Position numbers and translations under genes: made by a program
Part shown: positions 46,848 to 55,504 of the stretch, in pieces
Layout: every line of letters starts with the position of its first letter
Numbering within the stretch: the first letter of the stretch is position 1
Assembly: GCF_000020725.1 (NCBI RefSeq)
Contig: NC_011146.1
Location: 868,001-932,000, forward strand
Reading direction: 5' to 3'
Source of the DNA: Citrifermentans bemidjiense Bem
GTDB taxonomy: Bacteria; Desulfobacterota; Desulfuromonadia; Geobacterales; Geobacteraceae
DNA length: 64,000 bases
Notes under the pieces: model-generated
The model's database searches: none
What the model saw: the letters and a program-made list of their open reading frames with translations, nothing else
Told to the model about the DNA's origin: nothing

Positions 46848-47761
46848 ATCCGTGTGCGACCGCCGTCCGAAAGGCGGAACTTCGAGATATCCCGTAGCGG
46901 TGGCGCGCCGAAGAGGCGGTTATACTCGCGGCTGAACTGGGAAGGGCTCTCGTAGCCTACTTGAAACGCGGCGGTTGCCGCATCCAGCGACTCTGCCAGC
47001 ATTAGGCGCCTGGCCTCATGCAGGCGCAGATGCTTTTGGTACTGCAAGGGGCTTAAGGCGGTCATGGACCGGAAATGGTTATGAAAGGATGAGGTGCTCA
47101 TGCGTGCCTGGGAAGCGAGCTCTTCGATGCGAAGCTGTTGCTTGAAGTTGCTCTTCAGCCATCCGATCGCCCGCGCTATCTGCTGACTCTGGCTTCCTGC
47201 CATTGCTATCTGGCGCAAACGCGCGCCCTGTTCCCCCACAAGCAAGCGGTAGGTGATCTCCTTTTGAATGATCGGCGCAAGGATCGGAATGTCATGTTCT
47301 TCGTCAAGTAGGTCGATCAGGCGTTGAAAGGCGGTGAGCAGCGGCAAGGTGACTTCGCTGGTCGCCATGCCATGCAGGGATTGCTGCTGACGATGATGAA
47401 GGAAATTGTCATCCAATAACAGTTGAGAGACCTCGTGTATGTCGAACTTCAACTGTAGCCCCAGCAGAGGCCTTTCTTTGGTTGCTTCTACGACCTGGAC
47501 GAAAGTGGGCAGGTCCACCGACGTGATCAAGTAATGGTGATCGTCATACACATGCGTTTCGCTGCCAACCAGCACGCGCTTTGAGCCCTGCACGACCATG
47601 CAGATGCTGGGCTCGTACACCACGCTCATAGGTTCCGTCAGTTCGTCCTGCCGGAATATCCCCAATCTGGGTACCGACGTTTGGCCTAGAATCCCGTTGT
47701 TCGTCCATCGGGCAATGCTCTCTCTCAAAGCTTCGCGCGCCGCTTTTGTCCCGCCCTCCAT
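46844..47761 (-). CDS. AraC-family transcriptional regulator
   Basis: A 305-residue regulator with an N-terminal AraC_N/cupin domain (SVVYEPSICMVVQGSKRV, a typical segment) and a C-terminal double helix-turn-helix (IEELASQARMSTSSFHNHFR and AAFQVGYESPSQFSREYNRLFG). AraC_N regulators of this kind commonly control a divergent alcohol dehydrogenase or aldo-keto reductase gene. ATG 47761 with AGGAGT upstream is preferred over an in-frame ATG at 47821. The divergent gap to the ADH gene (219 bp) should hold the operator. Confidence 0.88.
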   Translation of the reverse strand: MEGGTKAAREALRESIARWTNNGILGQTSVPRLGIFRQDELTEPMSVVYEPSICMVVQGSKRVLVGSETHVYDDHHYLITSVDLPTFVQVVEATKERPLLGLQLKFDIHEVSQLLLDDNFLHHRQQQSLHGMATSEVTLPLLTAFQRLIDLLDEEHDIPILAPIIQKEITYRLLVGEQGARLRQIAMAGSQSQQIARAIGWLKSNFKQQLRIEELASQARMSTSSFHNHFRSMTALSPLQYQKHLRLHEARRLMLAESLDAATAAFQVGYESPSQFSREYNRLFGAPPLRDISKFRLSDGGRTRI

Positions 47762-47980
47762 GATCACTCCTAATTCCTTGTTTGCACGGGCGATTGCCAG
47801 CAATCGCCTCACTCGTATCATAACAAGCGACCTTTTCCATTACAACATTTGTCATTCGCTTTGTAGGATCAGGCAAGAAACCCGTAGGATCATTCTACCG
47901 GTCTCTCCGATGTGGGGGGTACTATGCCTACAGGATTCGAAAAAGCTTCTAAACCAAACAATTGTCCCACGGAGGTTCAC

Positions 47981-49168
47981 GTGCAATTCGAGTATTACAA
48001 TCCAACCCGTTTAATCTTTGCTGCCGGGGCGCTCGCACGTCTAGGAGAGATCGCCGGCCGGCATGGCAAACGCGCCCTGCTGGTTACCGGCGGCGGTAGT
48101 GTCAAGCGCAACGGTGTCTTTGATCGCGCAGTCGCCAGCCTGAAGCTTGCCGGCGTTTCAGCGGTGGAATGTTCCGGCGTCGAGCCCAATCCGCGAATCA
48201 GTACCGTCAGGCGCGGTGCGAAAATCGCACGGGAGAACGGATGCGATGTGATCATCGCCCTGGGCGGCGGCAGCACTATGGACGCAGCGAAAGTCATGGC
48301 TGCCGCGTTTTATTATGACGGCGATCCCTGGGATATGATCTTCCACGGCCAGCCTGATCCTTATGTCCCGACCCGTGCGCTGCCCGTCATCACGGTGCCT
48401 ACCTTGGCGGCCACCGGCTCCGAGATGAATATGGGTGCGGTCATTTCGAACGAGGAGACCAGGGAAAAGTCCTTTGTCAGCACAGAATGCCTGTATCCAG
48501 CGGTTGCCCTCGTTGACCCCGAACTCACCATGAGTGTGCCTAAGGATCAGACTGCCTATGGGATCTGCGACCTGATCACCCATGTGACCGAAGGTTACTT
48601 CAACGGTGTCGACGGCACCCCCATTCAGGACCGGTTCGCCGAAGGCGTCATCCTCACAGCCATGCAGTGGGGTCCCAAAGCTATTGCCGACGGGAGTGAT
48701 CTGGAAGCGCGGGCCCAGGTTCAATGGGCTTCCATTGTCGCCCTCAACGGCTGGGTTAACGCAGGGACCAACGGCGGGTTCCCCGTGCACATGATCGAGC
48801 ATACCCTGTCCGCCTATCACGACATCACCCACGGGGCAGGTCTGGCCGTGGTCAATCCTTCCTGGATGCGTTTTGCCGCGAGACACAGGCCGGAAAAGTT
48901 CGTGCAGTTTGCCGAACGCATCTTCGGCCTGCAGCCGGCGAGACCGGATGACCTTGCGTGTGCCATGGAAGGAATCGACCGCTTTGAAGCGTTTCTGCGC
49001 TCCACCGGCTGCCCGACCCGCCTTTCAGAGCTGAAGATTGGGGATGCTCTGCTGGCAGAGTATGCCAGGGAAACGGTCCGTATCATTCATGATGACCAGG
49101 GGCGTTTGCCGGGGTGGCCCCCGATGAGCGAGTCGGACATTGTCGATGTGCTGCAGTCGGCGCTGTGA
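47981..49168 (+). CDS. Iron-dependent alcohol dehydrogenase (YqhD/BDH type)
   Basis: A 395-residue group III alcohol dehydrogenase. It has the NAD(P)-binding GGGS-type stretch (IALGGGSTMDAAKV), the ATGSEMN motif and metal ligands in CDLITHVTEGYF (Asp, His) and MIEHTLSAYHDITHG (two His). It probably reduces aldehydes with NADPH. GTG 47981 is chosen because GGAGG lies 5 bases upstream and the family start FEYYNPT follows. It is the first gene of a plus-strand cluster divergent from araC. Confidence 0.9.
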   Translation: MQFEYYNPTRLIFAAGALARLGEIAGRHGKRALLVTGGGSVKRNGVFDRAVASLKLAGVSAVECSGVEPNPRISTVRRGAKIARENGCDVIIALGGGSTMDAAKVMAAAFYYDGDPWDMIFHGQPDPYVPTRALPVITVPTLAATGSEMNMGAVISNEETREKSFVSTECLYPAVALVDPELTMSVPKDQTAYGICDLITHVTEGYFNGVDGTPIQDRFAEGVILTAMQWGPKAIADGSDLEARAQVQWASIVALNGWVNAGTNGGFPVHMIEHTLSAYHDITHGAGLAVVNPSWMRFAARHRPEKFVQFAERIFGLQPARPDDLACAMEGIDRFEAFLRSTGCPTRLSELKIGDALLAEYARETVRIIHDDQGRLPGWPPMSESDIVDVLQSAL

Positions 49169-49185
49169 TATTTCCCGAGGAATTG

Positions 49186-50403
49186 TTGTCGGACGGCCAT
49201 GAGGATGCAGTTATTGCCGGGTGGCGGATGTGGAGTGCAGTTGGCTCGATGTCGCTGTGTGTGGCAATGCTTATCGCTTCGGAGTTCATGCCGGTCAGCC
49301 TGCTGACACCGATTGCAGCCGATCTGGGTGCGACTGCCGGAATGGCGGGCCAAGCCATCTCCATTTCGGGTCTCTTCGCAGTGGTAACCAGCTTGTTCAT
49401 CGCAACCATCGCAGGGCGCATAGATCGCCGCCATTTGCTGATGGGGTTGACGGGTCTGATGTTGGCTTCGTTGATACTGATCGCGGAGGCCTCAAGCTTT
49501 GGCATGCTGATGATTGCCCGCGCGGTTCTGGGTATGGTGGTCGGTGGATTTTGGGCGCTGGCCACGGCAACGATTATGCGCCTGGTTCCGAAGGACGCAG
49601 TCCCCAAGACGTTGGGGGCCATGTACACGGGCAACGCTTTAGCCACCACCTTTGCCGCGCCCATCGGCAGCTACCTCGGAGGCATCATCGGCTGGCGCGG
49701 CGTCTTCTGGGCGCTTGTGCCCATAGTAGTGCTGAATCTGATCTGGCAATGGATAAGCCTGCCGTCCATGCCTCCACAAACCGCTAACCCTGTTGGTAAA
49801 GTCTTTGGCCTGTTGCAACGACGCAATGTCGCCTTCGCCATGGCGGGCGTAATGCTCTCCTTTGCCGGCGCCTTCGGCGTATTCACCTATATGCGGCCCT
49901 TTCTTGAAGCTTACACACGGGTAAGCGTGCCCCAACTGTCTCTGCTCTTGCTTGCGATGGGAGGGGCTGGATTTGTCGGCACATACGGAGCCACAGCACT
50001 GCTTGAGCGTCATCTTTACTCGTTGCTCAGGTTGTTACCCCTGGCACTAGGTGTGGTGACGATTGGCCTGCTGTCGGTTGGACATGTTCTATGGGGAGTC
50101 GCGGCCATGCTGATTGCCTGGGGGACACTGAACTCGGCCATTCCGGTGTCGTGGTCCGCCTGGCTGGCTAAAGGTATCAGCGACGAACCGGAAAGCGGCG
50201 GCGGGTTGATCGTGGCAGCGATTCAGCTCTCGATCATGCTGGGGGCAGCGTTCGGCGGTTTGCTCCTGGACCATATTTCGATTGCGGCAACGCTGATCGG
50301 TGGCGCAGTTCTTCTCGTTCTTGCGTCGCTGATAATCGGTAATGGCGACCGCATCAGATCAAGCGTAGGAGCAAACGGGCAGGCGGTTAATCCTCTCCGT
50401 TAG
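49186..50403 (+). CDS. MFS transporter (DHA1-type drug/sugar efflux)
   Basis: A membrane protein of about 405 residues with 12 predicted hydrophobic segments. It has the DHA1-type features EFMPVSLLTPIAADLG, the loop motif GRIDRRHLL and PIGSYLGGIIGWRGVFW. It resembles arabinose/nucleoside efflux carriers (AraJ/NepI-like); the substrate is unknown. The start is uncertain: TTG 49186 with GAGG five bases upstream is given; a GTG at 49165 overlapping the ADH stop would add seven residues. It is in operon with the ADH gene. Confidence 0.85.
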   Translation: MSDGHEDAVIAGWRMWSAVGSMSLCVAMLIASEFMPVSLLTPIAADLGATAGMAGQAISISGLFAVVTSLFIATIAGRIDRRHLLMGLTGLMLASLILIAEASSFGMLMIARAVLGMVVGGFWALATATIMRLVPKDAVPKTLGAMYTGNALATTFAAPIGSYLGGIIGWRGVFWALVPIVVLNLIWQWISLPSMPPQTANPVGKVFGLLQRRNVAFAMAGVMLSFAGAFGVFTYMRPFLEAYTRVSVPQLSLLLLAMGGAGFVGTYGATALLERHLYSLLRLLPLALGVVTIGLLSVGHVLWGVAAMLIAWGTLNSAIPVSWSAWLAKGISDEPESGGGLIVAAIQLSIMLGAAFGGLLLDHISIAATLIGGAVLLVLASLIIGNGDRIRSSVGANGQAVNPLR

Positions 50404-50464
50404 CGGCATGTTCACCGGACAAAAGTGAACATCACGAAATACACCCCTATTAAAGGAGTTCGGA

Positions 50465-51535
50465 ATGAATAAAACAGGCTTTGTCAGTGGTGCCTTCCGC
50501 ATCCTCACTGCGATGACACTAGGCTTGGCTTTGTCCGTGGCTGGCGCCGGCGCAACATCCGCGGCAGGCATGCCCAAGGGAGCTGATAACTTCTACAGAA
50601 GTAAGGAGGTAACCATGGAAAAAGTTACTTTCAAAAATCAGTACAACATGAAAGTTGCGGGCAATCTGTTTGTTCCCAAGGAGTTGAAGCAGAGCAGCAA
50701 ATATCCTGCGCTTGTAGTCGGACATCCTATGGGTGCAGTAAAAGAACAAAGTGCGAACATGTATGCGGCAAAAATGGCTGAACGGGGCTTCGTCACCTTG
50801 TCCTTGGATCTATCTTTTTGGGGAGAGAGTGAAGGTCAGCCACGCAACGCCGTCGCACCGGAGATTTACGCCGAGGATTTCAGCGCAGCGGTGGATTTCC
50901 TGGGCACCCGGCCATTTGTTGACAGAGAACGGATCGGGGCCATCGGGATCTGTGGCAGCGGGAGCTTTGTCATCAGCGCTGCCAAGATTGACCCGCGAAT
51001 GAAAGCCATTGCGACCGTCAGCATGTACGATATGGGCGCGGCCAACCGTAATGCCCTGAAGCACTCGATGACCCTTGAGCAGCGGAAGCAGGTCATCGCA
51101 GAGGCTGCGGCGCAACGCTACATCGAGTTCACCGGCGGTGAAACCAAGTACACCGGCGGGACGGTGCTTGAGCTGAAGGAAGATACCCACCCCATCCAGC
51201 GCGAATTCTTTGATTTCTACCGCACCCCTAGAGGCGAGTTCACGCCTAAAGGCTCGTCGCCTGAACTTACGACGCGCCCGACGCTGACCAGTAACGTGAA
51301 GTTCATGAATTTCTACCCCTTCAATGACATAGAGACGATTTCTCCTCGCCCCATGCTTTTCATCACGGGCGAAAACGCCCATTCCAGAGAGTTCAGCGAG
51401 GACGCCTACAAACTGGCGGCAGAGCCGAAGGAACTCTACATAGTGCCCGGCGCGGGCCATGTGGACCTGTACGACAGAGTGAATTACATTCCCTTTGACA
51501 AACTCGCGTCCTTTTTCACCAAGTCTCTAAAATAG
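50465..51535 (+). CDS. Exported alpha/beta hydrolase (YcjY-like)
   Basis: A 356-residue secreted hydrolase with a signal peptide (TAMTLGLALSVAGAGATSAAG). The core shows HPMGAVKEQS (oxyanion region), a nucleophile elbow GICGSG in which Cys replaces the usual Ser, and a histidine in GAGHVDLYD. Cysteine nucleophiles occur in dienelactone-hydrolase relatives, so the enzyme may still be active. AAAGGAG lies upstream of ATG 50465. It is in the araC-divergent cluster. Substrate unknown. Confidence 0.85.
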   Translation: MNKTGFVSGAFRILTAMTLGLALSVAGAGATSAAGMPKGADNFYRSKEVTMEKVTFKNQYNMKVAGNLFVPKELKQSSKYPALVVGHPMGAVKEQSANMYAAKMAERGFVTLSLDLSFWGESEGQPRNAVAPEIYAEDFSAAVDFLGTRPFVDRERIGAIGICGSGSFVISAAKIDPRMKAIATVSMYDMGAANRNALKHSMTLEQRKQVIAEAAAQRYIEFTGGETKYTGGTVLELKEDTHPIQREFFDFYRTPRGEFTPKGSSPELTTRPTLTSNVKFMNFYPFNDIETISPRPMLFITGENAHSREFSEDAYKLAAEPKELYIVPGAGHVDLYDRVNYIPFDKLASFFTKSLK

Positions 51536-51547
51536 GGCGTAAGCGTC

Positions 51548-51649
51548 ATGGAGGCACAGACCATGGACGATCATCAGGCGCTGAGCGCACGCCAGCAAAG
51601 TATGGTTCCGATTGCAGCCCTGTGGCCAAATAGATATGACCGGTCTTAA
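51548..51649 (+). pseudogene. Truncated carboxymuconolactone decarboxylase-like gene
   Basis: A 33-codon frame reading MDDHQALSARQQSMVPIAAL and then an unrelated tail to a TAA. The segment LSARQQSMVPIAA is characteristic of the N-terminus of carboxymuconolactone decarboxylase/AhpD-like proteins, which often accompany AraC-ADH-flavin reductase clusters. The rest of the gene, including the CxxC or catalytic region, is missing. Confidence 0.6.
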
Positions 51650-51687
51650 CCGGTAACGACCGGAAAAATTGAGAAAAGGATACTGAT

Positions 51688-52227
51688 ATGGCGAAAAGAA
51701 TAGTGGTATTGGCTGGCAGCCCCCGGAAGGGGGGAAACTCCGATCTTCTCTGCGAGCAGTTCATGCTTGGAGCGACAGAGGCAGGACACGAAGTGGAACG
51801 GATCTCCATACGCGACTCGAAGATCAATTACTGTACCGCCTGCGGCGTCTGTCAGGGCAATGGCGGCGCCTGTATGCATAAGGACGACATGGCGGATATC
51901 CTGGACAAGATGATACGTGCAGACGTCATCGTCATGGCTACACCGGTCTATTTTTATACCATGAACGGCCAGATGAAGACCTTGATCGACCGAACCTATG
52001 CACGGTACACGGGTATCAACAACAAGGATTTTTATTTCATCATGACGGCCGCCGTCACAGGGAAAGAACTGCTGGACCGGACTCTTGAGTCACTCAGGGG
52101 GTTCACCTCCTGCCTTGACGGCGCCAAAGAAAAAGGCGTCATCTATGGTACCGGTGCCTGGAATAAAGGGGACATAAAAAAGAGTCCGGCGATGGCGCAG
52201 GCATATGAAATGGGTAAAAAGGCATAG
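51688..52227 (+). CDS. NADPH-dependent FMN reductase / flavodoxin-fold protein
   Basis: A 179-residue flavodoxin-fold oxidoreductase. The FMN phosphate loop is GSPRKGGNSD (residues 10-19), followed by CTACGVCQGNGGACMHKDDM, an iron-sulphur-flavoprotein-like cysteine group, and ATPVYFYTMNGQMKTLIDR. It may reduce quinones or act as an electron carrier. GAAAAGG lies upstream of ATG 51688. It follows the decarboxylase stub in the same cluster and is 14 bp before the metallohydrolase gene. Confidence 0.88.
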   Translation: MAKRIVVLAGSPRKGGNSDLLCEQFMLGATEAGHEVERISIRDSKINYCTACGVCQGNGGACMHKDDMADILDKMIRADVIVMATPVYFYTMNGQMKTLIDRTYARYTGINNKDFYFIMTAAVTGKELLDRTLESLRGFTSCLDGAKEKGVIYGTGAWNKGDIKKSPAMAQAYEMGKKA

Positions 52228-52241
52228 GACCGGCTGACCGG

Positions 52242-53348
52242 ATGAAACCAATCGTGCTTTATACTTTGATTGCAGGAGTTGTTATCGTCATGGCCTGTAC
52301 CCTATTGAAAAAGAACAGTTCCGCCCAGACTCGCTCATCCCTGTCGTTGGAAAGCGAGCTGCAAAAACCGGTCATGGTCACCAAAGGCGGGCGGCTTGAT
52401 TCTGCCCGCATCATGTGGGATTTCTTCTTCAACAAGCCTGCGAATACGCGCCCGTCCGGGGAAATCCCGGTACAGGCAGTGACCCAAAAAGAGTTGCTGG
52501 CTGTTCCTGACAATACGGTCTGCCGGCTGGGGCACTCAACCGTCCTGCTGAAGCTGCATGGTGCCTTCTGGCTGACCGACCCGATGTTTTCGGAGCGGGC
52601 GTCGCCGATACAGTTCGCAGGACCGGACCGGTTCCACGAGCCGCCGATCAGCATCGACGAGCTGCCGCCGATCAAAGCGGTGATCATATCTCACGACCAT
52701 TACGATCATCTGGACCATGCATCCATCATGAAGCTGGCCGGCAAGGTTGAGTATTTCCTGACGCCGCTTGGCGTTGGCGACATCCTTGTCGAATGGGGTG
52801 TGCCGGCTGCCAAGGTGCGGCAACTGGACTGGTGGCAGGAAACTGAAGTCGGCGGCGTCCGTTTTGCCGCCACGCCGGCGCGACACTTTTCCGGTCGCAC
52901 TCTGTTCGATAAGAATCAGACCCAATGGGCTTCGTGGGTAATTCTTGCTGCCGATCAGCGTGTGTTCTTTAGCGGCGATTCAGGCTACTTTGGCGGGTTC
53001 AAAAGCATCGGCGAGAAGTACGGCCCCTTTGATCTGACCCTGCTGGAAACCGGTGCCTACGATGCCAACTGGCCGGAAGTCCATATGAAACCCGAAGAAA
53101 CCGTCCAGGCCCACATCGATCTGAAAGGGAGGAGCCTGCTCCCCATCCACAACGGCACTTTCGATCTCTCCATGCACTCCTGGCATGAGCCTTTGGACAG
53201 AATAGTCGCCCTGGGCACTGGCCGGGGTATTCCGGTAATGACGCCGCTGATGGGCGAACCGGTCAGCATACACGAAGTAAAGCATGTCCGGCGCTGGTGG
53301 GAAGATGTGGACGGACGGAAAGAAACCGAGCGCGTGCTGAACAAGTGA
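52242..53348 (+). CDS. Membrane-anchored MBL-fold metallohydrolase (NAPE-PLD/UlaG-like)
   Basis: A 368-residue metallo-beta-lactamase-fold protein with an N-terminal hydrophobic segment (LIAGVVIVMACTL) that probably anchors it in the membrane or acts as a lipoprotein signal (a cysteine lies in the segment). Metal ligands are seen in SHDHYDHLD and in TPARHFSG, FSGDSGY and LLPIHNGTF. The layout fits the NAPE-PLD/UlaG-like group, which hydrolyses phosphodiesters or lactones. The start at ATG 52242 has only a weak site (GACCGG). Confidence 0.85.
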   Translation: MKPIVLYTLIAGVVIVMACTLLKKNSSAQTRSSLSLESELQKPVMVTKGGRLDSARIMWDFFFNKPANTRPSGEIPVQAVTQKELLAVPDNTVCRLGHSTVLLKLHGAFWLTDPMFSERASPIQFAGPDRFHEPPISIDELPPIKAVIISHDHYDHLDHASIMKLAGKVEYFLTPLGVGDILVEWGVPAAKVRQLDWWQETEVGGVRFAATPARHFSGRTLFDKNQTQWASWVILAADQRVFFSGDSGYFGGFKSIGEKYGPFDLTLLETGAYDANWPEVHMKPEETVQAHIDLKGRSLLPIHNGTFDLSMHSWHEPLDRIVALGTGRGIPVMTPLMGEPVSIHEVKHVRRWWEDVDGRKETERVLNK

Positions 53349-53363
53349 CTTCTTACCCAGCAG

Positions 53364-53424
53364 TCTCCCCTCCCTTGACCACCTACCCCCACCCCTAGCC
53401 CCCTCCCGCAAGGGGAGGGGGGAC
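53364..53424. repeat. GC-rich palindromic intergenic repeat (family A)
   Basis: CTCCCCTCCCTTGACCACCT on the left and CCCTCCCGCAAGGGGAGGGG on the right, the same two-part design as the other family A copies. The following bases up to the next small ORF hold a terminator and otherwise nothing I can support. Confidence 0.8.
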
Positions 53425-53456
53425 TAAGAGCGGCTTTCCACGGAATTTCAGCGATG

Positions 53457-53485
53457 AACCTCCCGAGAGGGAGGGGGCTTTTTTC
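53457..53485 (+). terminator. Intrinsic terminator after the metallohydrolase
   Basis: CCTCCC-GAGA-GGGAGG hairpin followed by GGGCTTTTTT. It closes the araC-divergent cluster. Confidence 0.7.
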
Positions 53486-53698
53486 TGCTTCCTAACCCAT
53501 TTTCTGCAGACTCCGAAATAGCTTGCCGAACCTTTTCCCTCCCCGCTATATCCCGCATCGACCTCATTTCCAGATTCCCCCGTTTTTAGCGGCCAACGGT
53601 TGACGGCGCACCCGGGCCAACTATACTAGTTAAATTATTTTAATGCAGACTGGACGGGAGGTGCAGTCCTTATTATTTCAAACAGCAACGGGGCGAAC

Positions 53699-53821
53699 AT
53701 GCCCGGAGCTGTACCTGCAACAGCATCCGCAAATCCCGCGATCGGAGGGGATCATCCCCAGTTGAAGCAGTGGAACCTGGCGACGCTGCGCGACCACATC
53801 CAAAGAGCCAGCCGACAGTGA
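53699..53821 (+). CDS. Short ORF before the two-domain methyltransferase
   Basis: A 40-codon frame: an Ala/Pro-rich first half (MPGAVPATASANPAIGG), then a helical second half (LKQWNLATLRDHIQRAS). The helical half looks protein-like. The ATG has only a weak GGGG site. GGGAGG at 53656-53661 would fit a non-ATG start further upstream in the same frame. It ends 33 bases before the methyltransferase gene. It could be a peptide substrate, a leader, or nothing. Confidence 0.3.
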   Translation: MPGAVPATASANPAIGGDHPQLKQWNLATLRDHIQRASRQ

Positions 53822-53854
53822 CTGCCATACCAACCGGAGTCGCGAATCCAGACC

Positions 53855-55474
53855 ATGCCAAACGACGACAACATATTTGAGAGGTTAGAGGGGTTCCGGA
53901 TCGACCTTGACGGCCGTTTCGAATGGTCCCTGCGCCTGACGGCGGACCAGGCAACGGTTAGGGACAACATTGTTTTCTGGCTGGATGCCGGGGTAACGCC
54001 GGCGCAAGAGCCTGGTGCGCTGCCTTTTACCTCGCTGCTTGAACAGGTGGGTTCCCCGTCAGCCATACGAAACATCTGGGAGGCGCGCTGCCGCTGCTGC
54101 CTGCACCAGGGACTCGGGTTTTCGGCAAGCGGCGCAAGCGACTGGCGACTCTACCTGCATCGGCAGTCCAAGCCTTTCTACGGGGACGAATACACGGTGT
54201 ATCACTGGCCGCCCAGGCCGTGGCAACAGGCGACTCGATACAGTTTCTTCTTTTTCCCGGAGACCCCATCAGGAGAGACACCGGAGAACTGGATTCATCC
54301 GGCTCTGCTGCCGGTTTATCGGAAGTTCCAGTCGGAGGAGCTGCTTCAGGCGATTTCCGGGTTCTGGCTCAGGCGCAACCACGCCGGGGTCGACCAGGTA
54401 TGCCTGACCTTCCCTTGGCAGCCGGCAGTGCAAACATACCTCGGAGTGCTGAAAGGATTCGTTACCGGTGCCGCCGCCCGAAAGGTCCTGAGGGGGTACG
54501 CCTCGCATCACTTCAGACATATCTCCTTCGCCACTTCACGGCAGCAGACGCCGACCCTGACCCTGTATTTCTCTGGTACGCCGGATAAACGTCCGCGGGA
54601 CATGGAGGAACTCCAGAGTTCCGTCCAGGTTGATGCCCGCCGCTGCGACAAACTGTTGCAAGCCTGCCTCCCCAAAATAGATGTCTCGGAAAGAGAACCG
54701 GCGGAAAGATTGGAAAGTTTCTATACCCCTGGCGACATCGATGTCTGGAGCAAAGCGTTGGGGAGGGACATGCACTACCACTTCGGACTTTTTACCGAAG
54801 AAGACGATTTGGAGGCTATCTGGAACGACGCCCCGTTCGAGCGGGGGGTGAGCGAGCTGATCCCCTATATTCCCGCGGGAAGCAAGGTGTATGATCTCGG
54901 CTGCGGTTGGGGCGGCCCGGCAGCCTACCTTGCAAAGGCGCACGGCTGCGACGTCACCGGCATTACGGCGAGCCGGGCCCAGTTCAGATACTGCGACGCA
55001 CTGGGACTGAAATGCCGCTACGGCGACATGGAGACCACCCTCCCGCCGGGGCGGTTCGACATCCTGCTGATGCTGGAGAGCCTGGAACACGTGGAAGACA
55101 AGGCCTCCCTGCTCAAGACCCTGCGGCAGTTCGGATCGCGCCTTGTCATACGCACCCACTGCCAGGAAGGCGATGCGGACGGCACGGCCTTTAACGGCAC
55201 CATGCACCTCGTGTCGGCACAAGAGCTGAAAGCCCTGCTGCAGGCATGCGGCTGGAAGATCACCCACTGGAGCAACCGTCGCGAGGCATCGATGCCGACG
55301 GTGGAAATCTGGCACAAGCGTCTCTGCACCATCCCCCCGCAAAACGACGAGCACTTCGAAGCCTGGCGCCAATTCTGCAGCAAGATCATGCGCTACCCCG
55401 AGGAGTGGGCCTCTTCCCATCCCCTCATCGAGGCGGTGGCGGAACTGGAGTGGAGCGAACCCCCACCCCCCTAA
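53855..55474 (+). CDS. Two-domain SAM methyltransferase with unrecognised N-terminal domain
   Basis: A 539-residue protein. Residues about 305-500 are a class I methyltransferase: HYHFGLF, motif I VYDLGCGWGGPAAYLAK near residue 350, and LMLESLEHVED. This form resembles enzymes of the cyclopropane-synthase/tocopherol-methyltransferase group. The first 290 residues are a separate beta-rich domain (SLRLTADQATVRDNIVFWLD, YRLYLHRQ-like strands, HHFRHISFATSRQQTPTLTL and YFSG). I cannot place it firmly; the repeated strand pattern is reminiscent of ABBA-type prenyltransferases. The C-terminal prolines are encoded by an intergenic repeat. Substrate unknown. Confidence 0.7.
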   Translation: MPNDDNIFERLEGFRIDLDGRFEWSLRLTADQATVRDNIVFWLDAGVTPAQEPGALPFTSLLEQVGSPSAIRNIWEARCRCCLHQGLGFSASGASDWRLYLHRQSKPFYGDEYTVYHWPPRPWQQATRYSFFFFPETPSGETPENWIHPALLPVYRKFQSEELLQAISGFWLRRNHAGVDQVCLTFPWQPAVQTYLGVLKGFVTGAAARKVLRGYASHHFRHISFATSRQQTPTLTLYFSGTPDKRPRDMEELQSSVQVDARRCDKLLQACLPKIDVSEREPAERLESFYTPGDIDVWSKALGRDMHYHFGLFTEEDDLEAIWNDAPFERGVSELIPYIPAGSKVYDLGCGWGGPAAYLAKAHGCDVTGITASRAQFRYCDALGLKCRYGDMETTLPPGRFDILLMLESLEHVEDKASLLKTLRQFGSRLVIRTHCQEGDADGTAFNGTMHLVSAQELKALLQACGWKITHWSNRREASMPTVEIWHKRLCTIPPQNDEHFEAWRQFCSKIMRYPEEWASSHPLIEAVAELEWSEPPPP

Positions 55475-55498
55475 CCCCCTCCCGAAAGGGGAGGGGGA
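55461..55498. repeat. GC-rich intergenic repeat (family A half copy) overlapping a gene end
   Basis: The CCCCTCCCGAAAGGGGAGGG hairpin starts inside the last codons of the methyltransferase gene (encoding its PPPP tail and stop) and probably also ends transcription toward the convergent HD gene. Confidence 0.8.
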
Positions 55499-55504
55499 TG
55501 ATGC

